Positions 51,642 to 59,431 are shown, counted from the stretch's first letter. The stretch is DNA of 64,000 nucleotides from Chitinophaga varians (GCF_014529945.1 NZ_JACVFB010000001.1:1919273-1983272), one strand, 5' to 3'. A program made the numbers and translations. The notes: generated from the sequence alone by a model not told the origin.

Positions 51642-51839
51642 TTACAAAAGATCACATAAATCAACACAGGAGTGACCTTTTAAGGTAGGTATGGGACAAT
51701 CAAACCGGGTATGAACACAGGTGGCAAAGCAGGTGGCAATAAGTGTAGGCGCGCCCCCTGTTATTTTTTCCTGAGATAAATCACTAATCACTTCTTTGTT
51801 GAGCGTAAGTTTGGAAAGATTCACTTTTTTCTTTTTCAT
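51642..51839 (-). CDS. lanthipeptide-like RiPP precursor 7
   Basis: 65 residues from ATG 51839. Leader MKKKKVNLSKLTLNKEVISD, LSQEKITGG. Core APTLIATCFATC, then DCPIPTLKGHSC and a VDLC end; five Cys. It is the first gene of the minus-strand array, with TATATTTC (7 of 8 matches to the -7 box) at 51866-51859, about 20 bp before the start codon, so the array may be read as one transcript from here. Confidence 0.72.
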   Translation of the reverse strand: MKKKKVNLSKLTLNKEVISDLSQEKITGGAPTLIATCFATCVHTRFDCPIPTLKGHSCVDLCDLL

Positions 51840-52014
51840 AACGGATCTGTTTTTTGATGAAATATAAATATCGCCCTTATGTCTGCAGAGGATATGCAGC
51901 ATCTGCTGCGCCATATCTTCACCATACTTGTCTTCCGGCGATACGGCTGCTTTTTATACTGAAAAAAGCCTGCAGCCACCACCATGATCTTTGATGCTCA
52001 CCTAAATCCGGGTT

Positions 52015-52200
52015 ATGAAAAAAGTAAAAACAAGTTCAGCAAAAAAATTGCTGCTGGGAAAAATCAAGATTGCCGCTTTAAGCGACGAACAACAGGCCAC
52101 ATTGGTTGGCGGCAGCGCAACACTACCTAGCGACGTTATCTGCGCCACACAGGGCAGTGTTTGTCATACCAGGACAACCTGCCAAACTGCGAGATGTTGA
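52015..52200 (+). CDS. RiPP precursor-like peptide, second leader type
   Basis: 61 residues on the opposite strand. Leader MKKVKTSSAKKLLLGKIKIA, then ALSDEQQATLVGG; the GG site precedes a 28-residue core with four Cys (CATQGSVCHTRTTC and a final C). The leader differs from the array but shares its KIxIAxLS core with the 56-residue gene at 52353. Both belong to Bacteroidota precursor types with the KLxLxKxxIxxL leader pattern. Confidence 0.6.
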   Translation: MKKVKTSSAKKLLLGKIKIAALSDEQQATLVGGSATLPSDVICATQGSVCHTRTTCQTARC

Positions 52201-52248
52201 GGTGATATTTCTTAACGTTGAGCATTAGGTTGCCTCTACCCTAAAAGT

Positions 52249-52346
52249 AAAGAGGGATATCAAAAGTAATTTGATGGCACAGTGAAAATGCTTTCCATCA
52301 GGCATCCGGATAAAATCGGGGAAAATTACTTTTGAATACCCTCTTT
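52249..52346. repeat. MITE-like inverted-repeat element
   Basis: Two 24-bp arms (52249-52272 and 52323-52346) match at 21 of 24 positions; the arms begin AAAGAGGG and the spacer is 50 bp. The element lies between two convergent precursor genes. It may act as a terminator for both or be a small non-autonomous mobile element. Copy number in the genome is unknown. Confidence 0.6.
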
Positions 52347-52352
52347 AAATTT

Positions 52353-52523
52353 TTAACACAAACGAGTACCACAGACACCGCCACAAGTGGCACAGGTGGC
52401 AAGACCACTGGGGCAGTCAACCGCCGTGAAGGCGTCTCCTTTCTGTTGCTGCTGCACAGTAGCAGATAGTGATGCGATCCTGATACGACCGATCTGGAGT
52501 TTTTTCGGAGATTTCTTTTTCAT
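52353..52523 (-). CDS. RiPP precursor-like peptide, second leader type (56 residues)
   Basis: ATG 52523 to TAA 52353. The sequence starts MKKKSPKKLQIGRIRIASLS, followed by a Gln-rich stretch VQQQQKGDAFT and a core DCPSGLATCATCGGVC ending RLC, with five Cys. The leader lacks a GG site but has GD at the matching place. It resembles the plus-strand gene at 52015 and is convergent to it. Coding status rests on that similarity, start context and Cys pattern. Confidence 0.6.
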   Translation of the reverse strand: MKKKSPKKLQIGRIRIASLSATVQQQQKGDAFTAVDCPSGLATCATCGGVCGTRLC

Positions 52524-52780
52524 AGTGGAATGTTTATATTAAATATAACCGTTTATACTGCAGTATAGCCGCGTAATTACCGGTAACAGCTTTAACAACA
52601 TATCTTTGTTGATTGTAACAATATCCTGCTGTTACTAAAGCCCAACCATTTAATTTCCTCATTTTATATTGATCAAAATAAAATCGTGATGAAAGGAAGA
52701 CCATCCATCAGATGAGCGGCATGCGGGTATCACCGGCGAAAGAAACTTAACAAGTAGGTGGGTGTAGGTATAAAAGAAAA

Positions 52781-52803
52781 AGCCACCTCCTGATGAGATG
52801 GCT
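52781..52803 (-). terminator. terminator after tRNA-Arg
   Basis: Stem AGCCAcCTC / GAGaTGGCT with one mismatch, flanked by A residues on the left and seven T on the right, so it works in both directions; it starts 9 bp after the tRNA 3' end. Confidence 0.75.
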
Positions 52804-52811
52804 TTTTTTGG

Positions 52812-52885
52812 TGACCGCGTCAGGATTCAAACCTGAAACCTTCTGATCCGTAGTCAGATGCTCTATTCAGTTGAGCTACGCAGCC
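52812..52885 (-). tRNA. tRNA-Arg (anticodon ACG)
   Basis: A 74-base cloverleaf. Acceptor GGCTGCG/CGCGGTC, anticodon stem TCTGA/TCAGA with loop CTACGGA, T stem TCAGG/CCTGA. It is the third ACG tRNA-Arg in the window, and its acceptor stem matches the copy at 39280 while its other arms match the copy at 39498. Confidence 0.95.
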
Positions 52886-52905
52886 AGTCGTTTGTGATTG
52901 GATTG

Positions 52906-52936
52906 CAAAGGTAGACCTTTTTTCGAAAAAACCAAA
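52906..52936 (-). promoter_or_regulatory. promoter of tRNA-Arg (52885)
   Basis: TTTG (52936-52933), 19 bp, TACCTTTG (52913-52906) on the minus strand; 20 bp from the tRNA 5' end. Confidence 0.88.
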
Positions 52937-53009
52937 TTCTTCAGGATTTTTTTCTGCAATTTTCTGATTTACACTTACTTTTACAACTGTTGTTTAATGA
53001 TAATTACAA

Positions 53010-53483
53010 GTGAAAATTCAACTCTGGAGCATTGGAAAGGAGCATGACCCCTACATCCGGGAGGGCATGGCCGTATTCCAAAAAAGGTTACAACATTATG
53101 TGGATTTTGAAGTGAAACTGATCCCAACGGTGAAGCAGGCCGCCAGTTTATCGGTACCTGAACTGAAAAAACAGGAGGCTAAAATCATCCTCGATCTGCT
53201 GCAGCCAACTGATTATCTGCTGGCCCTCGATGAACGCGGCAAGATGATGACGACCGTACAGTTTTCAGAATTCCTGCAACAGCGTACCAACGCCGGTACG
53301 CGACAGCTGATCATTTTGATTGGCGGGGCTTTCGGCATTGACCAGTCGGTACTCCAACGGTCGCAAATACAAATGTCCCTGTCGCCGCTGACTTTTCCGC
53401 ACCAGCTGGTGCGACTTATTTTTACGGAGCAACTGTATCGTGCCTATACAGTATTAAACCGGGAGAAATATCACCATCAATAG
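53010..53483 (+). CDS. rlmH: 23S rRNA (pseudouridine1915-N3)-methyltransferase
   Basis: 157 residues starting at GTG 53010 (MKIQLWSIGKEHDPYI). The GTG start is required: the nearest upstream ATG (52997) is out of frame, and family members start with a K-I-x-L strand. SPOUT fold with a trefoil knot: LLALDERGKMMTTVQFSEFL, IILIGGAFGID for SAM binding, and LSPLTFPHQLVRLIFTEQLYRA at the C-terminus. RlmH methylates pseudouridine 1915 in helix 69 of 23S rRNA on whole ribosomes. It is 28 bp before the rhomboid gene. Confidence 0.95.
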   Translation: MKIQLWSIGKEHDPYIREGMAVFQKRLQHYVDFEVKLIPTVKQAASLSVPELKKQEAKIILDLLQPTDYLLALDERGKMMTTVQFSEFLQQRTNAGTRQLIILIGGAFGIDQSVLQRSQIQMSLSPLTFPHQLVRLIFTEQLYRAYTVLNREKYHHQ

Positions 53484-53511
53484 TTACATTTATAGTCTAA
53501 CATTCGAGCTT

Positions 53512-54123
53512 ATGTCCGTCAGTATTATTATCATCATTGTTACCTGTCTGATTTCCTATACCGCGTTGAACAATTATGACCAGCTGGATAAGCTGAGCAT
53601 GCAGCCTTATATGGTAAAAAATCATAACGAATATTACCGGTTCATTACTTCCGGGTTTGTACATGCCGACTATTCGCACCTGATCTTCAATATGCTGACC
53701 CTCTTTTTCTTTGGGCCTTATGTGGAAGATGTTTTTATGGCGTTGTTTGGCCTGAAGCTGATGTATCCGGTGTATTACCTGTTAGGCATTATTGTCTCCG
53801 ACATTCCTTCTTATCTCAAACACCGCAATAATTCCTATTACGCCTCGCTGGGTGCATCGGGGGCTATTTCCGCGGTGCTCTTCACCTTTATTCTGGTAGA
53901 GCCCTGGACATCGATCGGCGTATTCTTTTTCATCAAGATGCCGGCAGTGCTTTACGGGGTGCTGTTCCTGTTTCTTTCTGCTTACCTGTCCAGAAAAGGT
54001 GGCAGCAACATTAACCACGATGCGCACTTCTGGGGAGCGTTGTTCGGGATTGTGTTCCCGCTGGCCTTCCATCCGGAGCTGGGCGCCCGCTTCGTACAGT
54101 TGCTGTTGAGCCGTCTGCATTAA
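53512..54123 (+). CDS. rhomboid family intramembrane serine protease
   Basis: 203 residues, six membrane helices. It has the rhomboid start of a core helix, FITSGFVHADYSHLIFNMLTL (oxyanion-region His and Asn), the active-site Ser in LGASGAISA, and the active-site His in NINHDAHFWGALFG. These proteases cut membrane proteins in or near the bilayer; the substrate is unknown. It follows rlmH by 28 bp and may be read with it. A repeat/hairpin element lies after its stop. Confidence 0.92.
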   Translation: MSVSIIIIIVTCLISYTALNNYDQLDKLSMQPYMVKNHNEYYRFITSGFVHADYSHLIFNMLTLFFFGPYVEDVFMALFGLKLMYPVYYLLGIIVSDIPSYLKHRNNSYYASLGASGAISAVLFTFILVEPWTSIGVFFFIKMPAVLYGVLFLFLSAYLSRKGGSNINHDAHFWGALFGIVFPLAFHPELGARFVQLLLSRLH

Positions 54124-54130
54124 TCTAATG

Positions 54131-54185
54131 TTCCCGGGACTAAAGTCCCTGGCTATAAAAAACCCGGGGCTTAGTCCCGGGTTTT
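54131..54185. repeat. REP-like double hairpin, shared terminator with the end of tilS inside it
   Basis: A small hairpin GGGAC-TAAA-GTCCC (54136-54149) is followed by a stronger one AAAACCCGGG ... CCCGGGTTTT (54159-54168 and 54176-54185). The motif GGGACTAA(G)TCCC occurs in both parts. The TAA stop of tilS (54171-54173) and its last codons are part of the second hairpin. Repeats of this look are spread through intergenic regions of Bacteroidota; the copy number here is not known. Confidence 0.65.
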
Positions 54186-55514
54186 TAATTCTATAGCGAG
54201 TATGTTTTCTGTTCCTGTAGTGATTTTGACACGATCATCGATGCGCATGCCTACCACCCAGATAATTCTTTTGGCAGATTCTATCACCCACACTTTTTCT
54301 TTCTCCGGCAGCGACAGTTTCTGATCTATCAGGAAGCGGCTGATCTTTTTCTTTTTAGGCATTCCCAGCGGATAAAAATAATCTCCCTGCTTCCATCTGC
54401 GCAAAATCAGCGGGAAGCTCACTTTAGCGGCATCCAGCCAGGCTACTTCCGGCGCTGTAGGTATCGTAGCCTGTCCCCGCTCCTGCCGGCGGATATGCAG
54501 TTGTCCGTTATCGTAGGTGATGTGTGCAGGCGGAGCATCCAGCACGTGCACCGGTGTATCCGTTTGCGCTACCGGCGTAATCAGCAACCAGCTGCGGTTA
54601 CGGATGATCCGGTGCGTGGCCGTTTCCACATACCTGCCGGATTCGCTGTGGAGCAGTTGCAACACCTGCTGTAGTTGTGCTACAGAACAACCAAAATCTT
54701 TCAGCAGTTCCCAGGCGATTGTCTGCAGCGGCACTGTCTTCTGTAATTTGAGGACAGGGACCATGAAGATGTTGTCTTTGCTGAAAAGCAGGCGCTTGCG
54801 GTGCCTGGCCACCGACTCCTGATACAGTATTTCCGCTTCGCGCATCCGTTGTATGGAGTTGTCCATGTTTTTCACCGCCGCAGGAAATGCTTCCTGCATA
54901 CGGGGAATGATCTGATGACGAAAGAAATTACGTGTATACTTGTCCGTTATATTGGAACTATCCTCTGCGAAATCGATGCGATGCAGCGCTGCATAGGCGA
55001 TCAGGATTTCCTTGTCGGCAAACAAGAGCGGGCGCACGATCCGTTCCTGTTTGGGCAGGATACCATGCAAACCGGCAATACCCGTGCCTTTGCAGAAATT
55101 CATGAGTGCGGTTTCCACGCTGTCCTGCATATGATGTGCGGTAGCGATATAGCTGTAGCCTTCCTGTTGACGTATCTCTTCCAGCCACTGGTAGCGCAGC
55201 TCTCGGGCTGCTACCTGTATGCTGACGTTATGCCTTTGGGTATAGGCGTTGGTATCAAAACGGGTCGTGTACAGCGGGATGTCGAGGGAAGCGGCCAGTT
55301 GCTGAACGAACTGTTCATCGCGGACAGATTCATCTCCCCTCAGCTGAAAGTTACAGTGGGCAATCCCCGCCTGTAATCCGGCCTGCTTAAACAGGTGGGC
55401 CATCACAACAGAGTCAACCCCACCGCTCACCGCCAGTAAAATACGTTGGGATGGGTCAAACAACTGTTGCCCGGCAATATGGGCCATAAAATTGGTCAGT
55501 AAGTGTTGCGGCAT
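54171..55514 (-). CDS. tilS: tRNA(Ile)-lysidine synthase
   Basis: 447 residues. PP-loop ATP-pyrophosphatase N-terminal domain with AVSGGVDSVVMA (residues 28-39), GIAHCNFQLRGDES, YIATAHHMQDSVET, then the tRNA-binding domain (NFFRHQIIPRMQ) and the C-terminal TilS domain (ILRRWKQGDYFYPLGMPKKKKISRFLIDQKL). It converts C34 of the AUA-reading tRNA-Ile to lysidine with ATP and is essential. The last codons KTRD and the stop lie inside a hairpin repeat. The small TPR gene ends 18 bp before its start. Confidence 0.96.
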   Translation of the reverse strand: MPQHLLTNFMAHIAGQQLFDPSQRILLAVSGGVDSVVMAHLFKQAGLQAGIAHCNFQLRGDESVRDEQFVQQLAASLDIPLYTTRFDTNAYTQRHNVSIQVAARELRYQWLEEIRQQEGYSYIATAHHMQDSVETALMNFCKGTGIAGLHGILPKQERIVRPLLFADKEILIAYAALHRIDFAEDSSNITDKYTRNFFRHQIIPRMQEAFPAAVKNMDNSIQRMREAEILYQESVARHRKRLLFSKDNIFMVPVLKLQKTVPLQTIAWELLKDFGCSVAQLQQVLQLLHSESGRYVETATHRIIRNRSWLLITPVAQTDTPVHVLDAPPAHITYDNGQLHIRRQERGQATIPTAPEVAWLDAAKVSFPLILRRWKQGDYFYPLGMPKKKKISRFLIDQKLSLPEKEKVWVIESAKRIIWVVGMRIDDRVKITTGTENILAIELKTRD

Positions 55515-55532
55515 GGATGTGTGTTGAATAGA

Positions 55533-55844
55533 TTAATATACCAGTTCTTCGTAAGCCGACTGCAGTTCATTATAGGTATGCCTTTCATTAGCCGCTTTAG
55601 CCATGGCCATTCCTTTTTCATATACCGCGATGGCCGCCTCTTTCTCGTTCTGCCGTTCCAGCAGTTTACCGAGGTGATAATAAGAACCTGTATATCCCGG
55701 TTCATAGGCCAGCAGCTCTTCAAACAGCTGCCGGGCCGCAGTGTCATTGTTTAATTTAATATACTCCAGTGCCAGGGCGTGTTTCAGGAAACTGTCGTTC
55801 GGACTTGTTTCCAGCATTTGTTTAATCTGTGCGATTCTGTCCAT
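55533..55844 (-). CDS. small TPR protein
   Basis: 103 residues starting MDRIAQIKQML, with two to three tetratricopeptide hairpins: SFLKHALALEYIKLNNDTAA, GYTGSYYHLGKLLERQNEKE, then AIAVYEKGMAMAKAANERH. No signal peptide or enzymatic domain. Its stop lies 18 bp before the start of tilS, so the two may be transcribed together. Confidence 0.75.
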   Translation of the reverse strand: MDRIAQIKQMLETSPNDSFLKHALALEYIKLNNDTAARQLFEELLAYEPGYTGSYYHLGKLLERQNEKEAAIAVYEKGMAMAKAANERHTYNELQSAYEELVY

Positions 55845-55957
55845 GTCGTTGGTGTGCTTTTACCGGTGTCAACAAATTATAAATAACATTCATATTTCTG
55901 TTGTTTATACTGATTAAAATCATAATATAGCCTTGCGGTTGGCGTACATAAATAAGA

Positions 55958-55965
55958 TATATTTG
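55958..55965 (+). promoter_or_regulatory. -7 box upstream of etfBA
   Basis: TATATTTG matches TAnnTTTG exactly, 36 bp before the etfB start. A TTG lies at 55933-55935, with a longer spacing than the tRNA promoters (22 bp). Confidence 0.55.
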
Positions 55966-56001
55966 CTATTACCGCATTTTTAAACCAAACAGTTTAAGGC
56001 C

Positions 56002-56742
56002 ATGAAGATTTTAGTTTGTATCAGTAAAACTCCGGACACGACTGCAAAAATAGCTTTCACGGACAATAACACGAAATTCAATGAGGCTGGTGTCCAGTTT
56101 ATTATTAACCCTTACGATGAATGGTATGCACTGGTGAGAGCGCTGGAGCTGAAAGAAACGATCGGTGCCGACGTTCATCTGATCACTGTAGGCGGGGCCG
56201 ACAACGACGCTATCATTCGCAAAGCCCTGGCGCTGGGCGGTGATGAAGCATTCCGTATCAATGCGGACAGTGCGGACAGTTATTACATCGCTGCACAGAT
56301 CGCAGCACATGCGAAAGAAAAACAATATGATATCATATTTACCGGTAAAGAGACCATTGATTATAATGGTTCCGGTATAGGTGGCATGGTAGCAGAACTG
56401 CTGGAACTGCCCTATGTGTCCATCGCGGCCAAATTTGACCTGAATGGCACCGTGGCTACTATCAACCGCGAAATTGAAGGTGGTGAGGAGATCTGCGAAG
56501 TATCCCTGCCGGTGGTGGTGTCTTGTCAGAAAGGCATGGCAGAAGCCCGTATCCCGAACATGCGTGGTATTATGGCAGCGCGTACCAAACCATTGACCGT
56601 AGCAGAGCCTGTAGCAGCCGATACGCTGACCAGCGTAATGAGCTTTGAACTGCCGCCGGCAAAAGCAGGTGTGAAGCTGATCAACCCGGACAATGTGGCC
56701 GAGCTGGTGAAATTGCTGCATGAAGAAGCCAAGGTTATTTAA
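56002..56742 (+). CDS. etfB: electron transfer flavoprotein subunit beta
   Basis: 246 residues. It starts MKILVCISKTPDTTAKIAF and has the ETF-beta features: INPYDEWYALVRALELKE, DIIFTGKETIDYNGSGIGG (AMP site), EVSLPVVVSCQKGMAEARIP. With ETF-alpha it forms a heterodimer that carries electrons from acyl-CoA dehydrogenases to the quinone pool. The alpha gene starts 36 bp downstream. The whole pair is cotranscribed from a -7 box at 55958-55965. Confidence 0.96.
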   Translation: MKILVCISKTPDTTAKIAFTDNNTKFNEAGVQFIINPYDEWYALVRALELKETIGADVHLITVGGADNDAIIRKALALGGDEAFRINADSADSYYIAAQIAAHAKEKQYDIIFTGKETIDYNGSGIGGMVAELLELPYVSIAAKFDLNGTVATINREIEGGEEICEVSLPVVVSCQKGMAEARIPNMRGIMAARTKPLTVAEPVAADTLTSVMSFELPPAKAGVKLINPDNVAELVKLLHEEAKVI

Positions 56743-56778
56743 TCATTTATCTATTGTTTTTATTTAATTATTGAGTTC

Positions 56779-57750
56779 ATGTCTATATTAATATTTGCCG
56801 ATCAGGCACACGGAAAGATCAAGAAAGCAGCACTGGAAGCAGTTCAATACGGGTCAAAAGTAGCCGCTCAGCTGGGCACCACCGCCACAGCGCTGGTACT
56901 CGGACCGGCAGACAATGCGGAACTGGCGGCACTGGGCAATTATGGCGCCACTAAGGTACTGCACGTGGCAGATGCCCGTTTGCAGGAAGTAGAAAGCACC
57001 GTCTATACTAAAATCATTACCGAAGCTGCAGATAAAGAAGGAGCAGCCGTGATCGTTTTTCCGCATAACTTCGATGGCAAAGCAGTAGCGCCACGTGTGG
57101 CAGCCCGCCTGAAAGCAGGCCTGGTAGCCGGTGCCGTATCTTATCCGGATACTGCCAATGGTTTTGTCGTGAAAAAGAACGTGTTCTCCGGCAAGGCTTT
57201 CGCGAATATCAACATCACTTCTGAGCGTAAAGTGATTGCGCTCACGCCCAATACCTTCCCTGCCGTAGCTGGCGCCGGCACTGCTGCTGTGGAAGCTTTT
57301 GCTCCCGCTATCAACGATGCAGACTTCAAAGTGAAAGTGGTGAAAACAGAAACCGTTAGCGGCGATATTCCGCTGACAGAAGCAGAGATCATCGTCAGCG
57401 GTGGCCGTGGCCTGAAAGGACCGGAAAACTGGGGCATCCTGGAAGACCTCGCCAAAGCACTGGGCGCCGCAACAGCCAGCTCCCGCCCTGTTGCCGATGC
57501 AGGCTGGCGTCCGCACCATGAGCACGTTGGTCAGACCGGTTTAACCGTACGGCCTAACCTGTACGTGGCAATTGGCATTTCCGGCGCTATCCAGCACCTT
57601 GCAGGGGTTAACGGCAGCAAGGTGATCGTTGTGATCAATAAAGACCCGGAAGCTCCTTTCTTCAAGGCGGCAGATTATGGCATAGTTGGTGATGCCTTTG
57701 AGGTGGTACCGAAACTGACAGCCGCAGTCAAAGAATTCAAAGGACAATAA
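56779..57750 (+). CDS. etfA: electron transfer flavoprotein subunit alpha
   Basis: 323 residues, starting MSILIFADQAHGKIKKAALE. N-terminal domain, then the FAD-binding C-terminal domain with SGGRGLKGPENW near residue 210, SRPVADAGWRPHHEHVGQTG near 235, LYVAIGISGAIQHLAGVNGS near 265, and INKDPEAPFFKAADYGIVGD near 290. It binds FAD and completes the ETF heterodimer. Followed by an 18-bp inverted repeat at 57762 that could be a terminator or a mobile repeat. Confidence 0.97.
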   Translation: MSILIFADQAHGKIKKAALEAVQYGSKVAAQLGTTATALVLGPADNAELAALGNYGATKVLHVADARLQEVESTVYTKIITEAADKEGAAVIVFPHNFDGKAVAPRVAARLKAGLVAGAVSYPDTANGFVVKKNVFSGKAFANINITSERKVIALTPNTFPAVAGAGTAAVEAFAPAINDADFKVKVVKTETVSGDIPLTEAEIIVSGGRGLKGPENWGILEDLAKALGAATASSRPVADAGWRPHHEHVGQTGLTVRPNLYVAIGISGAIQHLAGVNGSKVIVVINKDPEAPFFKAADYGIVGDAFEVVPKLTAAVKEFKGQ

Positions 57751-57761
57751 TATTCTATACA

Positions 57762-57864
57762 CAATTACGGATTACGAATGGGCTTACCTATTGAAACGTT
57801 TGTTGAATAACTTTCCATGAGGTTATCTTTCATTCGTAATTCCGTAATTCGTAATCCGTAATTG
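57762..57864. repeat. AATTACGGATTACGAAT-type inverted repeat
   Basis: A perfect 18-bp inverted repeat, CAATTACGGATTACGAAT at 57762-57779 and ATTCGTAATCCGTAATTG at 57847-57864, with a 67-bp spacer. The right side also contains tandem-like TTCGTAATTCCGTAATTCG. Sequences of this kind are known as intergenic repeats in Bacteroidota; it may also end the etfBA transcript. Confidence 0.65.
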
Positions 57865-57943
57865 ATTAAGATTTTTTTTAGATAAGGAATATTTTTCTAA
57901 CTTCACGGTCTTACAAAACATTCAGCGACAACGCAAGACAGAT

Positions 57944-58543
57944 ATGAGAAAAATAGAACTGGAAATAGTTGCTTTATCGCACAGCATTACGCAGACTCAT
58001 TCATATGCCGTGGTATTGGGAGAGGTGAATGGATTACGCCGTTTACCGATCGTGATTGGAGGCTTTGAAGCGCAAGCGATAGCCGTAGCGTTAGAAAAAA
58101 TGCAACCCAGCCGCCCCCTCACACATGACCTGATGAAAAATTTCATGAACGCCTTTAATATAGAGCTCCATGAAGTGGTGATCAGCAATTTACAGGAGGG
58201 CATCTTTTACTCCAAACTTATCTGCTCCAGCAACGACGAAACCATTGAGATAGATTCCCGTACTTCAGACGCGTTGGCTTTGGCCGTTCGTTTCGGTTGT
58301 CCGATCTACACCTTCGAAAATATCCTCAACAGCGCCGGAATATTGCTGGACGATCCTGCCGGCAAAAAGAGCACCAAACCGGTCACCCCTACCATCTCCG
58401 AACACGAGAGAGGCGCAGAAGACGATCTCAAAGCCATGAGCCTGGATGACCTCACACAGCTCCTTCAGGAAGTACTGGAACAGGAAGATTACATCCGTGC
58501 TATCGCCATCCGCGACGAAATAAACAGCAGAAAAAGTAAATAA
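57944..58543 (+). CDS. bifunctional nuclease (BFN/DUF151) family protein
   Basis: 199 residues. The BFN domain covers residues 1-135: VVLGEVNGLRRLPIVIGGFE, AIAVALEKMQPSRPLTHDLM, and a conserved IDSRTSDALALAVRFGCPI. The C-terminal part (LEQEDYIRAIAIRDEIN) is a UVR-type helical motif. Plant BFN relatives have RNase and DNase activity; the bacterial role is unproven. The gene is 75 bp before ispE and on the same strand. Confidence 0.85.
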   Translation: MRKIELEIVALSHSITQTHSYAVVLGEVNGLRRLPIVIGGFEAQAIAVALEKMQPSRPLTHDLMKNFMNAFNIELHEVVISNLQEGIFYSKLICSSNDETIEIDSRTSDALALAVRFGCPIYTFENILNSAGILLDDPAGKKSTKPVTPTISEHERGAEDDLKAMSLDDLTQLLQEVLEQEDYIRAIAIRDEINSRKSK

Positions 58544-58618
58544 CATTTTTCAGAACGGAGAGCTGCTGCCGGTGGGAATCCCCTGCCGCTGCGGTATTGC
58601 CGTGTTAATGCCACAAAC

Positions 58619-59428
58619 ATGATCGTTTTTCCCAACTGTAAGATAAACCTGGGCCTGCATATCACCGCCAAAAGAGCTGACGGCTTTCATGACCTGGAAA
58701 CCGTTTTCTATCCCCTGCCGGTAACAGATGCCCTGGAAGTGATCACGCCCGGCAGCCTGCAGTTCACCAGTAGCGGTATTCCCGTTCCCGGGGATGCGGC
58801 CGACAACCTGTGCCTCCGGGCTTTTCATTTATTACAGCGGGACTATCCCCAGGTGCAGCCGGTCAACATCCACCTGCATAAACATATTCCTATTGGCGCT
58901 GGTTTAGGCGGCGGCTCCGCTGATGCCGCTTTTATGTTACAGTTGCTCAATAATAAATTTCAGCTGGGGTTGGCTGTCGGTCAACTGATAGACTATGCCG
59001 CGCAACTGGGAAGCGATTGTCCTTTCTTTATCCTCAATCAGGCCTGTTACGCCACCGGGCGGGGTGAAGTGATGGAGCCGCTGTCACTGGACCTTTCCGG
59101 GTATTCTTTTTTGCTGGTACATCCGGGCATCCATGTGAATACAGGCTGGGCTTTCCGGCAGATCACGCCACAGGCGCCGGTCCGGGCATTAAAAGAGGTG
59201 ATACGGCTGCCCGTAAGTGAGTGGCAACAAGCGATGAGCAATGATTTTGAAGCACCGGTGTTTGCAGCACATCCGGAGTTGGCGGCTATCAAAGCAACGA
59301 TGTACAACGAGGGCGCGGTATATGCCACCATGAGTGGCAGCGGGTCTGCCGTGGTGGGCCTTTTCCCTAAAAATAAAATAGCTGACATCCGTTGGGATGC
59401 CAGCTATCTGGTATTTAAAGTTAATTAG
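58619..59428 (+). CDS. ispE: 4-diphosphocytidyl-2-C-methyl-D-erythritol kinase
   Basis: 269 residues, starting MIVFPNCKINLGLHITAKRA. GHMP kinase fold: NCKINLGLHI at the N-terminus, the ATP-binding PIGAGLGGGSADAAF near residue 93, and GSGSAVVGLF near 240. It phosphorylates CDP-methylerythritol in the non-mevalonate isoprenoid pathway. It ends 3 bp before the end of the convergent rplT gene. Confidence 0.95.
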   Translation: MIVFPNCKINLGLHITAKRADGFHDLETVFYPLPVTDALEVITPGSLQFTSSGIPVPGDAADNLCLRAFHLLQRDYPQVQPVNIHLHKHIPIGAGLGGGSADAAFMLQLLNNKFQLGLAVGQLIDYAAQLGSDCPFFILNQACYATGRGEVMEPLSLDLSGYSFLLVHPGIHVNTGWAFRQITPQAPVRALKEVIRLPVSEWQQAMSNDFEAPVFAAHPELAAIKATMYNEGAVYATMSGSGSAVVGLFPKNKIADIRWDASYLVFKVN

Positions 59429-59431
59429 CGC

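Noticed and set aside
50027..51839. A CRISPR-like array from regularly spaced similar segments
   Set aside because: The similar segments are about 80-bp leader-coding sequences in open frames, not short identical repeats.
56011..57525. Long minus-strand frames opposite etfB and etfA
   Set aside because: Antisense to unambiguous ETF genes; His/Cys-rich composition is typical of shadow frames.
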